From contig NZ_JARACP010000005.1 of the NCBI RefSeq assembly GCF_028765545.1, positions 205,416 through 269,415 on the forward strand: a stretch of 64,000 nucleotides of DNA. Direction: 5' to 3'. The notes below the pieces were generated by a model, which saw nothing but the letters and a program-made list of their open reading frames with translations, searched no databases and was not told the DNA's origin. The position numbers and the translations under genes are program-made. Numbering within the stretch: position 1 is the first letter of the stretch; every line of letters begins with the position of its first letter. Positions 54,339 through 63,885 of the stretch are shown here, in pieces. This stretch comes from Aliivibrio sp. S4MY1 (GTDB lineage Bacteria; Pseudomonadota; Gammaproteobacteria; Enterobacterales; Vibrionaceae).

Positions 54339-55554
54339 GGGGTTAGCAGTATGGGCTCTATTTATATACCTACTTAGAATGGTTGGCATGCCTTGGAATA
54401 AGTTTACTCAAGGTTTTGCCTACATTGGCGGCGGGTCTTGGTTGTTGTTTGTATGGGCAGGATTATTAAATTTCACTCCAATGGATCTTTCTGGTGGTTC
54501 CGTCGTGCAATCACCACACATTCAACTTCGTCCTGCGAGTACGCAAATTAAAGGCGTCGTCACCAAGATTTATGTTGAACCAAACCAAGAAGTGACTAAA
54601 GGCCAACTGGTTTATGAAATTGATGATGAGATTTACCAAATTGCGTTAAACAAAGCGATAGTCTCACAAGAAGCGAGCGCTATTGGACTTGAAGTTGCAA
54701 ATCAAAACGTGAAACTGGCACACCAAGCTATCACCGCATCAGAAAGTGACATTGTGGTTAGCCAAAAACAAATTGAAGCTAAGAGCCAAGATCTAAAATA
54801 CAAGAAACTCACACTACAGCGTTATATTGAGCAAAATCGAAAAGTAAAAAATACCATCACGCAAAGTGCGTTAGATGAGCAAGGCACACTCGTTTCTATA
54901 GGTGAAATTGAAGTTGCGAGCGCAATTGCTCAGCTTAATAAAGCAAAACTAGCCAATGAAAAAGCACTGCTTGATTTTGATAACGCAAAGTTAGGCGTAA
55001 AATCCAAAGAAAGTGAGCTTGCCAATGCAAAAGAAAGCGTATCTCAAGCACAATGGAATGTAGACAATACTAAAATCTACGCTCCTGCTGATGGTTATGT
55101 GACAAACTTTATTCTGCGTGAAGGTCAATATATTGGTGCAGTTCCGCGTATGCAGATGTATACCAATGAGAAGTATGTATTAATGCGAGTTAACCACCAA
55201 GCAATACGTAATGTGACGGTTGGTCGTCCTGCTGAGTTCTCTAGCGCAGTTTATCCTGGAAAAGTCTTTGTGGCAGAGGTAGAAGGCATTGTTGAAGCAA
55301 CAGGTGAAGCACAAGGTAACTTACTAGGCAGAGAAACGAATGTTCGCCAAACGACAGGATTAAACGTTAATAATAAGCACCACTTTGTACGTTTAAAACT
55401 TGAAGAGGGCGAAGGCTATGATATTCCGGTTGGCTCTGTTGGTTTAGCATGGATTTCAGGTGAGAAACCCATTGGTTTTATGGCTTTCTTAGATGTAATT
55501 CGTGGGATTATCATTCGAATGAAATCGCAAATTTACTTCTTTTATTCATTGTGA
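54331..55554 (+). CDS. HlyD-family membrane-fusion protein, YiaV-like (second copy)
   Basis: A 407-residue adaptor. It has N-terminal membrane helices (about residues 5-50), a lipoyl-like segment (KGVVTKIYVEPNQEVTKGQL), a longer coiled-coil hairpin than the first copy (about 105-245) and a barrel domain (IYAPADGYVTNFILREGQYI). It ends in PVGSVGLAWISGEKPIGFMA, which parallels PIGATGSAWISAEKPHSILG of the first copy and supports common ancestry. No pump or outer-membrane channel gene is adjacent. Confidence 0.85.
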   Translation: MLEGLAVWALFIYLLRMVGMPWNKFTQGFAYIGGGSWLLFVWAGLLNFTPMDLSGGSVVQSPHIQLRPASTQIKGVVTKIYVEPNQEVTKGQLVYEIDDEIYQIALNKAIVSQEASAIGLEVANQNVKLAHQAITASESDIVVSQKQIEAKSQDLKYKKLTLQRYIEQNRKVKNTITQSALDEQGTLVSIGEIEVASAIAQLNKAKLANEKALLDFDNAKLGVKSKESELANAKESVSQAQWNVDNTKIYAPADGYVTNFILREGQYIGAVPRMQMYTNEKYVLMRVNHQAIRNVTVGRPAEFSSAVYPGKVFVAEVEGIVEATGEAQGNLLGRETNVRQTTGLNVNNKHHFVRLKLEEGEGYDIPVGSVGLAWISGEKPIGFMAFLDVIRGIIIRMKSQIYFFYSL

Positions 55555-55569
55555 CAATTTAGATGTTTG

Positions 55570-55608
55570 GCCCTATAGCTCACTCTCTCGAACTATGGGG
55601 CTTTTTTA
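55570..55608 (+). terminator. Terminator after the second YiaV-like gene
   Basis: The stem GCCCTATAG (55570-55578) / CTATGGGGC (55593-55601), with one G-U pair, is followed by TTTTTT. Confidence 0.8.
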
Positions 55609-55655
55609 TATTTCTGCTTTTTGTCGTCGTCAACGCATCCCAAACCCCAATGTAA

Positions 55656-56450
55656 TTAACTTAACGTCTCTTTAATTTCATCCGAGCTAAAACCATGAGA
55701 ATACAGATAAGCATAAGCTTTGCTTTTGTCTTTTGAGTTGCTCAAATCAAAGCGCTTTTTGTCTAATCGCAATTGGCAATTTTCATAAAAATCAATCGAA
55801 CCATCCATCTCTAGTTTTTCAATCTCTTCATCAAAGGTTGAAATATCTATCAGCTTTTGTTTTAGCTCCCGCTTGATAACAGACTTACCTTTTAGTTTAC
55901 GGGCAAGCTTCTCAATTTCTTTAACGAGATCCGCTTTATCGGCTTTAATTTGCATTTTAGAAGGTAAGGTTGAGGCAACAGGATGAGATTTAATCGCCTC
56001 ACGAACATCGGCAGATTTAAAACCATACTTAGTCAATGTTGCGTAGAGTTTATCACTCGATAAGGAGTCTAAATTCATATTAGCTAATCGGTTGTTCAAT
56101 AATGTTATTTCACAGACTTCATCACGATTAGATACATATGCTATTGCTTCGTTAACAATGGATTCATTAATGCCTTTTTCTCTCAATTTAGACAAAATAA
56201 ACTGACTGCCTTTCTCGCTACTAAATGCCATTTCAACAAAATTAATCGCAAAATTTTTATCCGATTTTAGATAGCCACGCCCGATGAGGTCTTCAAGTAC
56301 GGTATCAATCCACTCTTGATTATCCGTCTTCGCTACAAGCTTTTTTCTTAACTCATCAATGGTTCTGTCTTTTGCTTCAAGGTGATAAAAAGCACTGCCA
56401 TATACATTATCAATGGTTTTTGCAGGTTTTACGGGAAGTTGACTGAACAT
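55656..56450 (-). CDS. RecX-like protein, extended form
   Basis: A 264-residue protein built of three-helix RecX-type repeats: AFYHLEAKDRTIDELRKKLV, VLEDLIGRGYLKSDKNFAIN, FILSKLREKGINESIVNEAI and a last repeat ending YLYSHGFSSDEIKETLS. Canonical RecX (about 150 residues) sits beside recA and modulates RecA filaments. This one is much longer and is not near recA. A conserved role on RecA or DNA is not established. It could be a paralogue with a different partner. Confidence 0.75.
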   Translation of the reverse strand: MFSQLPVKPAKTIDNVYGSAFYHLEAKDRTIDELRKKLVAKTDNQEWIDTVLEDLIGRGYLKSDKNFAINFVEMAFSSEKGSQFILSKLREKGINESIVNEAIAYVSNRDEVCEITLLNNRLANMNLDSLSSDKLYATLTKYGFKSADVREAIKSHPVASTLPSKMQIKADKADLVKEIEKLARKLKGKSVIKRELKQKLIDISTFDEEIEKLEMDGSIDFYENCQLRLDKKRFDLSNSKDKSKAYAYLYSHGFSSDEIKETLS

Positions 56451-56665
56451 GGTAACCTCTAATTTTATTGATCGAACAAAAGCTGAATCTAACGTATCTC
56501 ACTCTAAGACGCAAAACTAATTCGAATGCTGTATTTATATTGGCTTTAAGTATAAACATTGAATCTAGTAAACACTGATGCTCCTCACCCAATTCTTTCT
56601 TTATGGAACTTATCATGGTATTTCTACTCAATAGTACTAAGTAATTCAATAATGTAAGGCACAGA

Positions 56666-57382
56666 ATGACTTCTCTTGTTAATGTAAGAAATGTCTCAAA
56701 ACACTATTCAGACTCCAATAAGAATCAACAAGCATTAAGCGATATCAGTTTTGATTTAAAAGCAGGACAAGTTCTTGGCTTACTTGGGCACAACGGTGCG
56801 GGAAAATCGACACTGATAAATGCTCTGTTGGGCGCTCATCGTTACGAGGGAGAGATCAGAGTGAATGGTCTGCATCCTATCGATCAACACGCTGAATTAA
56901 TGCAGCATTTAGCCTATATTTCTGATGTCAATGTGTTACCTGAATGGATGAGCGTAAAACAACTTTTAAACTATACCTCAGGAGTTCACCCAAGCTTTGA
57001 TAGTAATAAAGCAGCTTCTGTATTGAGTAACACCAATATCAAATTAAATAGCAAAATAAGCTCACTATCAAAAGGCATGAAGGTACAAGTTCATTTAGCA
57101 ATAGTAATTGCAACCGATACTAAAGTTCTGATCTTAGATGAGCCAACCTTAGGATTAGATTTATTATATCGCGATACGTTTTATCAGCACTTAACGACTT
57201 GGTTTAATGCGGGAGAGCGCTGTTTAATTATTGCGAGTCATGAAGTGGCTGAAATTGAGCATTTATTAACGGATGTATTGATCTTAAAACAAGGTAAATG
57301 CGTGAAGAAAGAGAGTATGGATAGCATTCCTCAAGGTACATTAGCTGAACTCTTTATTGCCCTTCAAAAGGAATCTATTTAA
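56666..57382 (+). CDS. ABC transporter ATP-binding protein (YtrB-like)
   Basis: A 238-residue nucleotide-binding subunit: Walker A GLLGHNGAGKST, a degenerate signature SLSKGMKVQVHLAI, Walker B VLILDEPTLGLDLL and H-loop IIASHEVAEIE. AAGG lies eight bases before the ATG. It is coupled to the permease gene by TAATG overlap. ATPases of this type, with LSKGM in place of LSGGQ, are common in peptide-antibiotic-responsive exporters such as YtrB, but no GntR-type regulator accompanies it here. Confidence 0.92.
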   Translation: MTSLVNVRNVSKHYSDSNKNQQALSDISFDLKAGQVLGLLGHNGAGKSTLINALLGAHRYEGEIRVNGLHPIDQHAELMQHLAYISDVNVLPEWMSVKQLLNYTSGVHPSFDSNKAASVLSNTNIKLNSKISSLSKGMKVQVHLAIVIATDTKVLILDEPTLGLDLLYRDTFYQHLTTWFNAGERCLIIASHEVAEIEHLLTDVLILKQGKCVKKESMDSIPQGTLAELFIALQKESI

Positions 57383-58254
57383 TGCGCCAATCATTATATA
57401 TGTTTGAAAAAGAGCTTATTGAACACAAAACGATTACTCGTGTCCCTCTGTTTATCCTTCTTTGCGGTGCAGTACTTTTCATTAGCTTAATGATGAACAC
57501 TAGCCTACAAGATAATTTATTTATTTCAGTCGAGACTCAGGGTAACTTCACCCCTTTTAGTTCTGAATTTTCAAACGACCTACAGCTCGCGTTAAGCTTT
57601 ATCGTTGGTATTTTATCATTAGCTCTCACAACGACTTATCTCTCAAAAACATTACGTAAAGAGCGTAATGAAGGCAGCTCTGCATTTTGGCGCAGCATGC
57701 CCGTCTCTAGCCAATATACGCATGCAATAAAACTGGCTTTTGGTTTAATTGTAATTCCATTGATTTTTTCTGCATTAGTACTTATCGCCAATCTATCCTT
57801 TTGGATAATGAGCTTATCAAGCGACACTGTATTAGCTATGCTTCATGAGCACACCTCGTTTATGTCGGTGATTACCCATTGGCTGCAGTTTATGGGAAGA
57901 ATGCTACTGGTTAGTGTAGTTATGTTACCTATTGCAGGGTTAGTTTTAGCGCTATCTCAAGTCAGTAATTCACCTTTAATCATCTTACTATTAGGCGGTT
58001 ATGCATTGAAACTGCTGTCAACTTGGGTGCTAAACTGGGATGGTATTGCCGTATTTCTCACTCATATGTATAAGCTCCCAACTACGATCTTGCTCTCTTC
58101 AGAGCCTTTGATGAGTTTTTCACAAGCTGGGACTGGATTCTTAAGCTTGTATAGTTTACTTGGCGCTATTTCATTGTTCGCTAGTATCTCTTTATATCGA
58201 ACTACTGAGATCTCTTGGCAATCATTAAACCCACGTTGGTTGTTTAATAAGTAA
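57382..58254 (+). CDS. ABC transporter permease
   Basis: A 290-residue membrane subunit with six hydrophobic segments (about residues 22-40, 65-85, 110-135, 165-185, 190-212 and 250-272). It starts with a short cytoplasmic helix MRQSLYMFEKELIEHKTITR, and a basic loop LSKTLRKERNEGSSAFWRSM links helices 2 and 3, as in ABC-2-type permeases. It is translated together with the ATPase gene. The substrate is unknown. Confidence 0.85.
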   Translation: MRQSLYMFEKELIEHKTITRVPLFILLCGAVLFISLMMNTSLQDNLFISVETQGNFTPFSSEFSNDLQLALSFIVGILSLALTTTYLSKTLRKERNEGSSAFWRSMPVSSQYTHAIKLAFGLIVIPLIFSALVLIANLSFWIMSLSSDTVLAMLHEHTSFMSVITHWLQFMGRMLLVSVVMLPIAGLVLALSQVSNSPLIILLLGGYALKLLSTWVLNWDGIAVFLTHMYKLPTTILLSSEPLMSFSQAGTGFLSLYSLLGAISLFASISLYRTTEISWQSLNPRWLFNK

Positions 58255-58259
58255 ATAAA

Positions 58260-58292
58260 AAGGGAGAGGCGCATAAAATAGAGCTCTCCCTT
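58260..58292. terminator. Terminator between the ABC permease and the CSS-EAL gene
   Basis: The 9-bp stem AAGGGAGAG (58260-58268) / CTCTCCCTT (58284-58292) is followed by ACTTTTG. It separates convergent genes. Confidence 0.7.
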
Positions 58293-58306
58293 ACTTTTGT
58301 TAGCTA

Positions 58307-59740
58307 CTACTTACCTTTAACTACTATGTTAAAGTCTTTAAGTGGCATTGGCTTAAAGTACAAGAAACCTTGATGTGATGAGATCTGTAACTCATTCAAT
58401 ATCTGTTGTTGATTCTTGTTCTCTACTCCTTCAGCAACCAATTTAATATCCAGATTATTTGCCAATAAAATAATATTTTCCAGTATCTTAAGTGACTGTG
58501 AATTAGTTTCAATATCATCAATGAATGACTTATCAATCTTAATAAAGTCAAATTCATAATAATTTAAATACTGTAAAGAAGAATAACCAGTACCATAATC
58601 ATCCAAGGCAAACTTCACGCCAATCGCTCGAAATTTTTGCATATAACTTGTGATTTTTTCTCTATTTTCAAACTCAGTTGATTCAGTAAACTCTAATACT
58701 AACGTAAGCTTTTTAGATAACTGCTCACATAATGTATAAATTTCATCATCATAAAGACAACTTTCAGTTAGATTTACACTTATTCTTAAACCATTATGAA
58801 TCGAATTTTGATAGCCATCACTAAGTTGGCGTAGCATCGATTTTGTCATTTCACCAATAAGTCCAAATTTCTCCATTTTAGGGATAAATTCCAGAGGTGA
58901 AATAATGCTACCGCAAGGTTTGATCCATCGTGCTAATACCTCACCACCAATAATTTGTTCTTTGGCACTGACTATCGGCTGAACATACGGTGTTATCTGA
59001 TTTTTTCTAATTGCATTTCTTAATTTATAAAAATCCAAATTAAACCATGTACTTGAGAAAGACAAAATACGGAATAATACTAACATTAATAATGAGATGA
59101 AAATAAATTGAGTATTATCAATAACATATGATTCAACAGAGCGCCATTTATCGTATTTAAATAATAGATGAAAATCATATTTCTCTGATGAATATACTTT
59201 CTCATCTGTTAGACTATGAGAGCTAAATATATTCCCTTTTGATATTATATATTGTGAATTTGATAACGAAATCAGCCCAAATCGAGTATTCTCTAGCTCT
59301 ACAGGTATTTCTTTCATAAAAAATTGAATACCATTGTCATTATCATAGCGGTGGTAGTATGAAATACTTGGTTGATCCGTTAACAGGTTCTTTTCTTTTA
59401 TGTATATCTCTTTTTCAGGTATGTTTTTTTTCGATATATTACTACCGACAATCGAACTACAAAAATACTGGCCATCTTGGATAACTGATATACTATTAAT
59501 TGATGGACAACGTGCCACTTTTTTTTGTAACGGTAACATCATCTCTTGGCACGTTTTACCTTTAAGATAAGCGAGTTCATCCACTGATTTTTTTGCTTTA
59601 TCAAACCTAAACTCGATATTTTTCATCGTATTTTTTATATTTGATTCAACATATCGCTGATAATCTGCTCGTATAACATATTCAAACAAGATAAATATAA
59701 TAATAACGCCAACCATATACTTATTAGTAATAAATTTCAT
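58307..59740 (-). CDS. Membrane-bound c-di-GMP phosphodiesterase with a CSS-motif sensor
   Basis: A 477-residue protein with a periplasmic CSS-motif domain between two transmembrane helices (about residues 8-24 and 205-225). The CSS triplet is in GQYFCSSIVGS, with another cysteine pair (TCQEM, VARCPSIN). The EAL domain carries EVLARW in place of EAL, and the other catalytic segments are intact (SVNLTES, EFTESTEF, ALDDYGTGYSSLQYL, IDKSFID, VAEGVENK). By analogy to E. coli CSS-EAL enzymes, activity would respond to the periplasmic disulfide state. It is the last gene of a three-gene c-di-GMP operon. Confidence 0.92.
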   Translation of the reverse strand: MKFITNKYMVGVIIIFILFEYVIRADYQRYVESNIKNTMKNIEFRFDKAKKSVDELAYLKGKTCQEMMLPLQKKVARCPSINSISVIQDGQYFCSSIVGSNISKKNIPEKEIYIKEKNLLTDQPSISYYHRYDNDNGIQFFMKEIPVELENTRFGLISLSNSQYIISKGNIFSSHSLTDEKVYSSEKYDFHLLFKYDKWRSVESYVIDNTQFIFISLLMLVLFRILSFSSTWFNLDFYKLRNAIRKNQITPYVQPIVSAKEQIIGGEVLARWIKPCGSIISPLEFIPKMEKFGLIGEMTKSMLRQLSDGYQNSIHNGLRISVNLTESCLYDDEIYTLCEQLSKKLTLVLEFTESTEFENREKITSYMQKFRAIGVKFALDDYGTGYSSLQYLNYYEFDFIKIDKSFIDDIETNSQSLKILENIILLANNLDIKLVAEGVENKNQQQILNELQISSHQGFLYFKPMPLKDFNIVVKGK

Positions 59741-61063
59741 TTAGATTACGTCTTCTAATACAGTGACTCTGTTTCTACCAGAGTTTTTTGATTGATATAA
59801 TGCAGTATCTGCCAGTTTAAATGCTTTTTTAAACGACATATTTTTACCTGCTGTTGCACCAACAGAAACTGACACACAAATCTCCGCTATAGTCTCTGCG
59901 TAGATAGATCTTCGAATAGCCTCTGCTCTCTTTAGTAACTCACTATTCGATATATGATTAATAACAATAATAAACTCTTCACCACCCCAGCGAATGGCCA
60001 TATCATCTCTTCTCATATGCTGCTTTATTCGATGACATACCTCTTTTATCACTACATCACCTTGTTGGTGCCCATACTGATCATTAATACGTTTAAACTC
60101 ATCGATATCAATTACGATAACAGCTCTCCCAAACGTTAAGTTCAGTTTTAACTCATAAAAATCACGACGATATAAACCAGTCATATGATCTAACCGACAA
60201 TATGACAGAAATCGATATAGCGACCTATTAATTGAGAATAATAAAAATGTTATCACCAATGCAATGCCTGAGCTCAGCGCAAACAAATCAACCATATTTA
60301 TAGATAGATTTAGTTTATTACTTACCGGTGTACAAGGGATCTCAATAAAATCACTTGATAAAGATAACGCATGATCACCACCGTAATTCAGAAAGCTATA
60401 TCTCTTTTTATTAAAATCGTATAACCAATTTAAAAATACACTTGCTTTCATATCTAAAATGAACATTGCTCTTAACTGCTTATTTTCATAAATAGGATAG
60501 AATATACTTCTAACATTTTTACCAGTAAGCGGTTCTACATAAGGCTCTGTTAATTTAAGATCACATCGAGCAAATGCTTGATAACTCTTTGACATTTTTT
60601 CGTTATCTACAATCCGATCAATCCAACTTGAGTTTGATGCTTCCTTAGAGTTCAATTTCTCATGCACTTCATGTAATGGTTTAAAATGGCCGATATTAAC
60701 ATTAGATTCTAACTTCTCTAGAATAGCTATACTCCAATAATCATCATTTATATAATTTGTTAACTCTTCTTCTAATAAATTAATACCACAAGACAAATTT
60801 TTAACCTGGCTATCCTCATCAACCATAATTGAAACATCATCACGTTCATGAGTACCTTTACTAAGCACTGCTGTTGTTGTGTTTAAATAAAAAGGCGTAA
60901 TTTTTCTAACCGTATCATATAACTTTGTTATTTTTTCATGAAACTCCATTCTAAATGAATTAGCTTCTAACTTGTTATATTGATATAACATATAAAAAGA
61001 TAATAGGAACAAGAATAAGAATGTCTTCAAATATTTATTCTTAATACTAATTATTTCACGCAT
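59741..61063 (-). CDS. Diguanylate cyclase with a periplasmic sensor (operon gene 2)
   Basis: A 440-residue GGDEF protein: transmembrane helix about residues 12-26, a periplasmic domain (about 30-255), a second helix (LSSGIALVITFLLFSINRSL), then the cyclase domain with RWGGEEFIIV. An RRDD motif five residues before GGEEF is a complete I-site, so product inhibition is expected. The sensor shares organisation and several motifs with the next upstream protein (SQVKNLSCGINLLEEELTNY), so the two look like a tandem duplication. The stop codon adjoins the phosphodiesterase start. Confidence 0.92.
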   Translation of the reverse strand: MREIISIKNKYLKTFLFLFLLSFYMLYQYNKLEANSFRMEFHEKITKLYDTVRKITPFYLNTTTAVLSKGTHERDDVSIMVDEDSQVKNLSCGINLLEEELTNYINDDYWSIAILEKLESNVNIGHFKPLHEVHEKLNSKEASNSSWIDRIVDNEKMSKSYQAFARCDLKLTEPYVEPLTGKNVRSIFYPIYENKQLRAMFILDMKASVFLNWLYDFNKKRYSFLNYGGDHALSLSSDFIEIPCTPVSNKLNLSINMVDLFALSSGIALVITFLLFSINRSLYRFLSYCRLDHMTGLYRRDFYELKLNLTFGRAVIVIDIDEFKRINDQYGHQQGDVVIKEVCHRIKQHMRRDDMAIRWGGEEFIIVINHISNSELLKRAEAIRRSIYAETIAEICVSVSVGATAGKNMSFKKAFKLADTALYQSKNSGRNRVTVLEDVI

Positions 61064-62387
61064 TATCTTCGTTCTTATCTAAAGTCACGCGGTTACGCCC
61101 CGTATTTTTTGATTGATAAAGAGCCATATCCGCCCTTTTTATCGCATCAAAAGCCAATTCAGAGTATTGCTGTTTAGAGCCTCCAATAGAAATGGTAATA
61201 TGCATACTTTCTATTCTCTCACTTTCTATTCTTTCTCGAATCATTTCTGCTTTCTGATGAAAAAAATCATGCTTCATATGATAGAAAGCAATAACAAATT
61301 CCTCTCCTCCCCAACGGATAGCAATATCATCTTCTCTAATACTTTCTTTTATACGCTGAGTTACAACTTGGATAACTCGATCACCTACAGCATGGCCATG
61401 GTTATCATTTACTTGCTTAAAATGGTCTATATCAATGATAAGAAAGGAAGCGCCTTCAACCCGATTCAGTTTACTTTCAATAAAATCTCGACGAAAAAAA
61501 CCAGTCATCCGATCATTGCATCTAATATTGTTAATTTTTAGATATAAACAATACAAAAATATCGAGAATAAATAGATTGCAGAAGAAGCATAAAAGCTAA
61601 CACTTAACATTTTAAATATATCAAGGCTAACCATTAATGGCGGGGAATTTAATGTATATGGTACTTTTATATTAAATGTAGCCCAGTCAAACCCTTTATT
61701 TCTCGTAATAAACACCCATCTCTTATCACTAAATTCAGTGACTAATGATTCATTCCAACCTTCTTTAATATCAACAATGATAACTGATACTAATTTTGAC
61801 TTTAAATAAATAGGATATATAACAGAATGTATTCTTTCATTTGATGAATCTTCTGTATACACCTCTGTGATTCTTATATCATCATTATGAAAGCCTTTAT
61901 AGCTTTCATCTAATCCTTCTAACTTAACGATTCTGTCTAACATTAATGAGTCATGTAATGTTTTATCATTAAATTTTATGTAAATATCTCTTAAAGGTAA
62001 AAAATAGGAATTGCCTGTATTCTTGTCATGTAGTTTTTCAATAACTGCAATAGTCCATATATACTTTTTATCAATAGCTTTTAAAAGGCTTTGTGAAAGC
62101 AAATTTATCGCTGGTGATAAAACTTTGACTTCTCCTGTTTTATTAACAATGATACCAACATTATTAAAGTTGTAGATACCCTCTTCAATTGTTACTGTAT
62201 TAGAATTAATGTAATAACCATAAAATCGTTTTGTTATATCCACAATATCTTGATATTTTATATTAATTTTCTTTTCTAAAATCCCAATAGATAACACATT
62301 GTAATAAAACAATGATGAGTATATCCCTAAAATTAAAACGGAAAATAAACAGGGTTTAAGAAACCATAATTTTTTTATATCATTCAT
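61056..62387 (-). CDS. Diguanylate cyclase with a periplasmic sensor (operon gene 1)
   Basis: A 443-residue GGDEF protein of the same build as its neighbour: helix about residues 14-30, a periplasmic sensor, a second helix (VSFYASSAIYLFSIFLYCLY), then a cyclase domain with RWGGEEFVIAF and an REDD I-site. It overlaps the next gene by 8 bases. It is the first gene of the operon, so its promoter should lie in the 217-bp gap before the CorC-like gene. The sensed signal is unknown. Confidence 0.92.
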   Translation of the reverse strand: MNDIKKLWFLKPCLFSVLILGIYSSLFYYNVLSIGILEKKINIKYQDIVDITKRFYGYYINSNTVTIEEGIYNFNNVGIIVNKTGEVKVLSPAINLLSQSLLKAIDKKYIWTIAVIEKLHDKNTGNSYFLPLRDIYIKFNDKTLHDSLMLDRIVKLEGLDESYKGFHNDDIRITEVYTEDSSNERIHSVIYPIYLKSKLVSVIIVDIKEGWNESLVTEFSDKRWVFITRNKGFDWATFNIKVPYTLNSPPLMVSLDIFKMLSVSFYASSAIYLFSIFLYCLYLKINNIRCNDRMTGFFRRDFIESKLNRVEGASFLIIDIDHFKQVNDNHGHAVGDRVIQVVTQRIKESIREDDIAIRWGGEEFVIAFYHMKHDFFHQKAEMIRERIESERIESMHITISIGGSKQQYSELAFDAIKRADMALYQSKNTGRNRVTLDKNEDNA

Positions 62388-62543
62388 AGCGCTTAATTAT
62401 ATATCATTAGTCATAAATAACTAAAAATGCATCATTAATTATCTAATATGATGCACTACAAGTGAAAGCACTCATGCGATCCTTCATCGCTTTCAAAATA
62501 TCCTTTATTTTTGTTTAATAAATCCTCAATAAACAGCATAATC

Positions 62544-62582
62544 AAAAAATTACTGCGATATAATAATCGCAGTAATTTTTTT
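62544..62582. terminator. Terminator downstream of the CorC-like gene
   Basis: The 11-bp stem ATTACTGCGAT (62549-62559) / ATCGCAGTAAT (62566-62576) is flanked by an A run (62544-62548) and a T run. On the minus strand it ends the gene at 62605-63885. Confidence 0.85.
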
Positions 62583-62604
62583 GATACTGGATCTATTCTA
62601 TTTT

Positions 62605-63885
62605 TTAAGTCAGAGTAACTCTTACTTTACTTGCTCTATTATTATCAATTGAAAGTACTTCAAAGTTCCAATCTTGATGCTGAACAGAGTCACCTACCGC
62701 TGGAACATTACTAGTTAACCACATGAACATACCTGTTAGTGTTTGATAATCACCTTCTTTTTCTTCAGGTAAACTCCCTAAATTCAATGTGTCTTTCAAT
62801 ACCGTAGTTGGAATAGAACCATCTAAAATCCACTCTATTTCTGATACTTGATCAGTCCATGCATCATTTGGGTTTTCAGATTTAAACTCTCCTGCTAGTG
62901 CTTCTAGCAGATTCTTTTGTGTAACAATACCTTGCGCGTCGCCATATTCATCGACAACCAAAGCGATTTCTTCGCCTGTTGTTTTCAATAACTCCAATAA
63001 TTCACTACCGTACTTATTTTCTAAGATCGTCAAACAAGGTAATAAGTTACGCATCAACCATTTGGTGCGGTGCTCTTGATGCGCTGCTTTTAGCAAAAAT
63101 CGTGAAGTAGTAAAACCAAGTACATTATCCATACCGCCACGCGTTACTGGGTAAATAGAGTATTCTGAACGTAGCAACTTTGGTAAGTTTTCATCCCATG
63201 ATTGTTCCGTATCGAAATAAACCAATTCATTTCTTGGGATCATTAAAGAAGCGACTCGTCGATCATCTAATTGAAGAATATTGCGTACCATGCTGTGTTC
63301 ATTTTTTTCAATAACACCTTGCTCAGAGCCCTCAGAAAGTAACGCATGAATATCATCTTCTGTAATTGAAGCTTCATCGCTATTTGAGCGTCCAAGTAGA
63401 CGTAAAAGCGCATCAGTTGAAATAGACAGTAAGAATACAAATGGTCGAGAAATAGAGGCTAATAAACTGATCAACGGTGCAATTAACGTTGCTATACGCT
63501 CTGCATGAAACTGGGCAATACGCTTTGGAACTAACTCACCCACCACGATCGAAACATAAGTGATAATCACAACAGTCGACATCGTAGAAATGGTTGATGC
63601 TAAGCTCGCAGATAGACCAAATGACATGATAAAGTTTGAGATCGGGCCAGAAAATGCAGCCTCACCTAAAATACCATTTAAGATACCAATACCAGTAATA
63701 CCGATTTGTACGGTAGATAAGAATTGAGTAGGCTCTTCACCTAATTTGATCGCTTTAGCGGCTGACTTACTACCTTCTGAAGCCAGTTTTTGTAATCGAC
63801 TCTTTTTTGCTGTCATGAGTGCAATCTCAGACATAGCAAACACACCATTAATCACAATTAAAAAAAGTAAAATGGCAATATCCAA
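62605..63885 (-). CDS. CNNM/CorC-type protein with DUF21, CBS and CorC_HlyC domains (YtfL-like)
   Basis: A 426-residue inner-membrane protein. The N-terminal DUF21 domain has about four helices (AMSEIALMTAKKSRLQKLAS; TVQIGITGIGILNGILGEAA). A CBS pair follows (VASLMIPRNELVYFDTEQSW; LALVVDEYGDAQGIVTQKNL), and the C-terminal CorC_HlyC domain is at about residues 340-420. Family members are linked to magnesium/cobalt or polyamine efflux, and 'hemolysin' in older annotation is historical. The start is a TTG at 63885 with GAGG six bases upstream and no better ATG. The final 115 bp of the window are its upstream region. Confidence 0.93.
   Translation of the reverse strand: MDIAILLFLIVINGVFAMSEIALMTAKKSRLQKLASEGSKSAAKAIKLGEEPTQFLSTVQIGITGIGILNGILGEAAFSGPISNFIMSFGLSASLASTISTMSTVVIITYVSIVVGELVPKRIAQFHAERIATLIAPLISLLASISRPFVFLLSISTDALLRLLGRSNSDEASITEDDIHALLSEGSEQGVIEKNEHSMVRNILQLDDRRVASLMIPRNELVYFDTEQSWDENLPKLLRSEYSIYPVTRGGMDNVLGFTTSRFLLKAAHQEHRTKWLMRNLLPCLTILENKYGSELLELLKTTGEEIALVVDEYGDAQGIVTQKNLLEALAGEFKSENPNDAWTDQVSEIEWILDGSIPTTVLKDTLNLGSLPEEKEGDYQTLTGMFMWLTSNVPAVGDSVQHQDWNFEVLSIDNNRASKVRVTLT

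Noticed and set aside
61113..61541. 142-codon plus-strand frame opposite a GGDEF gene
   Set aside because: It is antisense to a complete cyclase domain whose motifs are unambiguous.
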